From contig CAYXWM010000008.1 of NCBI GenBank assembly GCA_964468805.1, positions 1 through 62,228 of the forward strand: DNA of 62,228 nt, given 5' to 3'. This DNA comes from CAYXWM01 sp964468805 (GTDB lineage: Bacteria > Bacillota > Clostridia > Lachnospirales > WRBF01). A program made the translations under genes and the position numbers. This document shows, one piece after another, positions 60,093-62,228 of the stretch. Numbering within the stretch: position 1 is the stretch's first letter; the number at the start of each line of letters is the position of its first letter. The notes under the pieces were generated by a model. It was not told where the DNA came from, did not search any database, and worked only from the letters and a program-made list of their open reading frames with translations.

Positions 60093-61886
60093 CTATTCCT
60101 TAGTTATTGCATCTTTGGGGCATTTAGAGAAGCAAACGCCGCACTTAATACATTTTTCTTGGTCAATCTTGTGTGGCTCTTTACGTTCGCCCTCGACACA
60201 GGAAACAGGACAATTTTTAGCACAAAGAGTACAACCGGTACATTTTTCGGGATCGATTACATAGTTCATCAGGTCTTTACAAGAGCCGGACGGACAACGT
60301 TTGTCGATAACGTGAGCCTCGTATTCATCCATGAAGTATTCGAGAGTGGAAAGAATCGGGTTGGGAGCTGTTTGGCCAAGACCGCAAAGAGAAGTATCTT
60401 TGATGATTTGACCCAGTTCTTTAAGCTCGGCAAGGTCTTCTTTTGTGCCCAAACCTTTAGTGATTTTTTCCAGAATTTCGTGCAAACGGGTGTTACCGAT
60501 ACGGCAAGGAGTACATCTTCCGCAGCTTTCGTCTACGGTAAATTCAAGGTAGAATTTCGCGATGTTAACCATACAGTCGTCTTCGTCAAGAACGATCATA
60601 CCGCCGGAACCCATCATGGAACCGATTTTTTGCAGTGATTCATAGTCGATTTTCAAATCGAGCATAGAAGCGGGGATACATCCGCCGGAAGGACCGCCTG
60701 TTTGAACAGCTTTGAATTTCTTGCCGTTTCTGATACCGCCGCCAACGGAATTGATAATTTCGTCGATGGTGATACCCATGGGAACTTCAACAAGACCAAC
60801 GTTGTTGATTTTTCCCGCAAGGGCGAAAACTTTTGTTCCTTTGCTGGTTTCGGTACCCATGGAAGCAAACCATTCGGAACCTTTTAAAATAATGGGGCAA
60901 ATGTTGCCGAAAGTTTCAACGTTGTTGATAAGGGTAGGTTCGTTCCAAAGACCGCTTTGAGCCGGGAACGGAGGTTTAACTCTGGGTTCACCGCGGAGAC
61001 CTTGTACAGAGTTGAGGAGAGAAGTTTCTTCACCGCAAACGAATGCACCGGCACCAAGGTTGATTTTGATATTGAAGTTAAATCCTGTATTTAAAATGTT
61101 ATTACCCAACAAGCCGAATTCTTCTGCTTGTTTCATAGCGATTCTGAGACGTTCTACCGCCAAGGGATATTCCGCACGTATGTAAATTACGCCTTCGTCA
61201 GCGCCGATGGCATAACCGGCAATAGCCATTGCTTCGAGAACGGAGTTTGGATCACCTTCAAGGAGAGAACGGTCCATAAACGCACCGGGGTCACCTTCGT
61301 CGGCGTTACAAACAACGTATTTTTTGCTGCTTTGGGCTTTTTTTGCTGCTTCCCATTTGATGCCTGTGGGGAAACCGCCGCCGCCGCGTCCTCTTAAGCC
61401 GCTCTTTTTGACTTCATCAATGACTTCGTCGGGAGTCATCTTGGTCAAAGCTTTACCGAGAGCTTCGTAGCCGCCAACAGATATGTAATCTTCGATTTTT
61501 TCGGGATTGATGATACCGCAGTTTCTCAAAGCGATACGAACTTGGCTTTTGTAGAAAGGAATGTTTTTGTGTTCTGCGTGTTTTTCGCCTCTGATAGGAT
61601 CGGTGTAAAGAAGTCTTTCAACGATTCTGCCTTTTAAGCAATGTTCTTTAACCAATTCTTCTGCGTCTTTGGCAAAAACTTGCACGTAAAATACGTTATC
61701 GGGGAAAACTTTAACGATGGGACCTTGTTCACAGAAACCAAAGCAACCGGTAACGGATACTTGAACTTCATCGGACAAGCCGGCTTTATCTACTTCGGCT
61801 TGAAGTTGTTTAAGAGTTTCCATGGATTCGGTGGATACACAACCGGTTCCTCCGCAAACGAGGATATGCATTCTATATTTACTCAC
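60093..61886 (-). CDS. hydB: NuoF-like flavoprotein subunit of the hydrogenase (HydB)
   Basis: An approximately 597-residue diaphorase. The N-terminal thioredoxin-like [2Fe-2S] domain (MSKYRMHILVCGGTGC; TGCFGFCEQGP) is followed by the NuoF core: GLRGRGGGGFPTGIKWE with FMN/NADH binding, VVCNADEGDPGAFMDRSLLEGDP, AGAFVCGEETSLLNSVQGLRGEPRVKPPFPA. CGRCTPCRIGN binds a [4Fe-4S]. The C-terminal part adds a two-[4Fe-4S] ferredoxin (CTGCTLCAKNCP, CIKCGVCFSKCP). I chose the GTG at 61886 (GGAGG 9 nt upstream) over the TTG at 61895, which touches that site. It precedes hydA by 11 nt. Confidence 0.95.
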   Translation of the reverse strand: MSKYRMHILVCGGTGCVSTESMETLKQLQAEVDKAGLSDEVQVSVTGCFGFCEQGPIVKVFPDNVFYVQVFAKDAEELVKEHCLKGRIVERLLYTDPIRGEKHAEHKNIPFYKSQVRIALRNCGIINPEKIEDYISVGGYEALGKALTKMTPDEVIDEVKKSGLRGRGGGGFPTGIKWEAAKKAQSSKKYVVCNADEGDPGAFMDRSLLEGDPNSVLEAMAIAGYAIGADEGVIYIRAEYPLAVERLRIAMKQAEEFGLLGNNILNTGFNFNIKINLGAGAFVCGEETSLLNSVQGLRGEPRVKPPFPAQSGLWNEPTLINNVETFGNICPIILKGSEWFASMGTETSKGTKVFALAGKINNVGLVEVPMGITIDEIINSVGGGIRNGKKFKAVQTGGPSGGCIPASMLDLKIDYESLQKIGSMMGSGGMIVLDEDDCMVNIAKFYLEFTVDESCGRCTPCRIGNTRLHEILEKITKGLGTKEDLAELKELGQIIKDTSLCGLGQTAPNPILSTLEYFMDEYEAHVIDKRCPSGSCKDLMNYVIDPEKCTGCTLCAKNCPVSCVEGERKEPHKIDQEKCIKCGVCFSKCPKDAITKE

Positions 61887-62228
61887 CGCAGCCAACCTCC
61901 TTACCTAAAATTGCATTTTCCAAAAGGATGCCTTGCATAACATGCTTTTCAACGATTTCAACAGCACGTTTTTCGTCTACGTTCATATATTTGATAGGAT
62001 CTTTGCCGGGGATTTTTACTTCAACGATGGGCTCGGATTTGCAGGGGCCGATGCAACCTACGCTGACAACGGAGATATTTTTAAGATTGTTTTTGGCAAC
62101 CGCATCGATAAGAGCGGAAAGAGTTACTCTCGCACCTGCAGAAATACCGCATGTAGCCATACCGACATTAATAACGGTTCTGTCGGGGCTTTCCCCGGTG
62201 GTTCTGATTTCGGTGTTTGACAGAACGC
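61879..62228 (-). CDS. [2Fe-2S] thioredoxin-like ferredoxin of the hydrogenase operon (partial)
   Basis: The reading frame is open to the window edge, so the start is outside; 116 residues are visible. RTVINVGMATCGISAGAR and VVSVGCIGPCKSEPIVEVKIPG give the Cys pattern of a thioredoxin-fold [2Fe-2S] protein, as found between the NuoE-like and NuoF-like genes in clostridial hydrogenase operons. ATG at 62160 is internal to the conserved motif and not the start. It overlaps the hydB start by 8 nt. The NuoE-like (HydC) gene is expected just outside the window. Confidence 0.9.
   Translation of the reverse strand, partial: VLSNTEIRTTGESPDRTVINVGMATCGISAGARVTLSALIDAVAKNNLKNISVVSVGCIGPCKSEPIVEVKIPGKDPIKYMNVDEKRAVEIVEKHVMQGILLENAILGKEVGCGE

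Noticed and set aside
1..62228. tRNA, rRNA or CRISPR loci
   Set aside because: No rRNA-like block, no tRNA T-loop/acceptor pattern and no spaced direct repeats of CRISPR type were seen by eye. The only regular DNA repeats are the 11-bp tandem array and the 45-bp coding repeats.

Overview
The window looks like chromosome from a low-G+C (about 40%) anaerobic member of the Bacillota, probably Clostridia or Peptococcia. Pointers are strong AGGAGG-type ribosome sites with many TTG starts, the hprK-murB-rapZ-whiA-HPr block, a single-chain clostridial-type PurL, a biotin-dependent Na+-pump decarboxylase cluster, an [FeFe] hydrogenase with NuoF-like partner, FliS, and a Cys-rich protein of a kind I associate with spore formers. 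I see no rRNA, tRNA or CRISPR array.

Layout. 1-6.5 kb: end of valS, folC, a 48-aa small ORF, a zinc-ribbon/TPR membrane protein and an ABC-F ATPase. 6.6-12 kb: a FliK-like protein, a ferritin-like protein with two blocks of 15-residue repeats, and rqcH. 12-16 kb (minus): hom, lysC, wecB. 16.3-18.8 kb: fliS with an unknown partner, then an autoregulated MerR/BmrR-type regulator. 19.4-24.6 kb: five-gene carboxyltransferase/Na+-pump cluster. 24.8-30.2 kb: an unusual signal-peptidase/stalk/LysM fusion, then an ECF S component with structured leader, dusB, greA, ilvD. 30.4-38.5 kb: an interrupted gene and its intervening element. 39.3-44 kb: hprK, murB, rapZ, whiA and a Crh-like HPr. 44.2-45.8 kb: double-domain PPK2. 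45.9-55.4 kb (minus): pur operon L-E-C-F-M-N-D. 55.5-62.2 kb (minus): alaA, an unknown gene, and a bifurcating-type [FeFe] hydrogenase operon cut by the window edge.

Main discovery. A 7.2-kb DNA element (about 31174-38368) splits one minus-strand gene. The 5' part (start at 38495) ends in VYDSCRQ; the 3' part (31172-30432) has no start codon and begins QDCLTACEIG. Both junctions carry the same 6-bp core, GTTGAC, in the same reading frame. On the element side each core is flanked by matching 21-bp arms in inverted orientation (17 of 21 identical), which is the architecture of a large-serine-recombinase attP. A large serine recombinase lies just inside the left junction. Precise recombination would excise the element and rebuild a 289-residue in-frame protein. 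This resembles the skin-type elements that interrupt sporulation genes, but the cargo here is metabolic and sensory: L-lactate permease, its GntR/FadR-type regulator with an operator, and a Cache-domain chemoreceptor preceded by seven tandem 11-bp repeats.

Other points of note are a dispersed palindromic repeat of about 95 bp present twice, a purF gene whose best start codon is ATT, an HPr paralogue without the phosphorylatable histidine, and a pur operon without purH.
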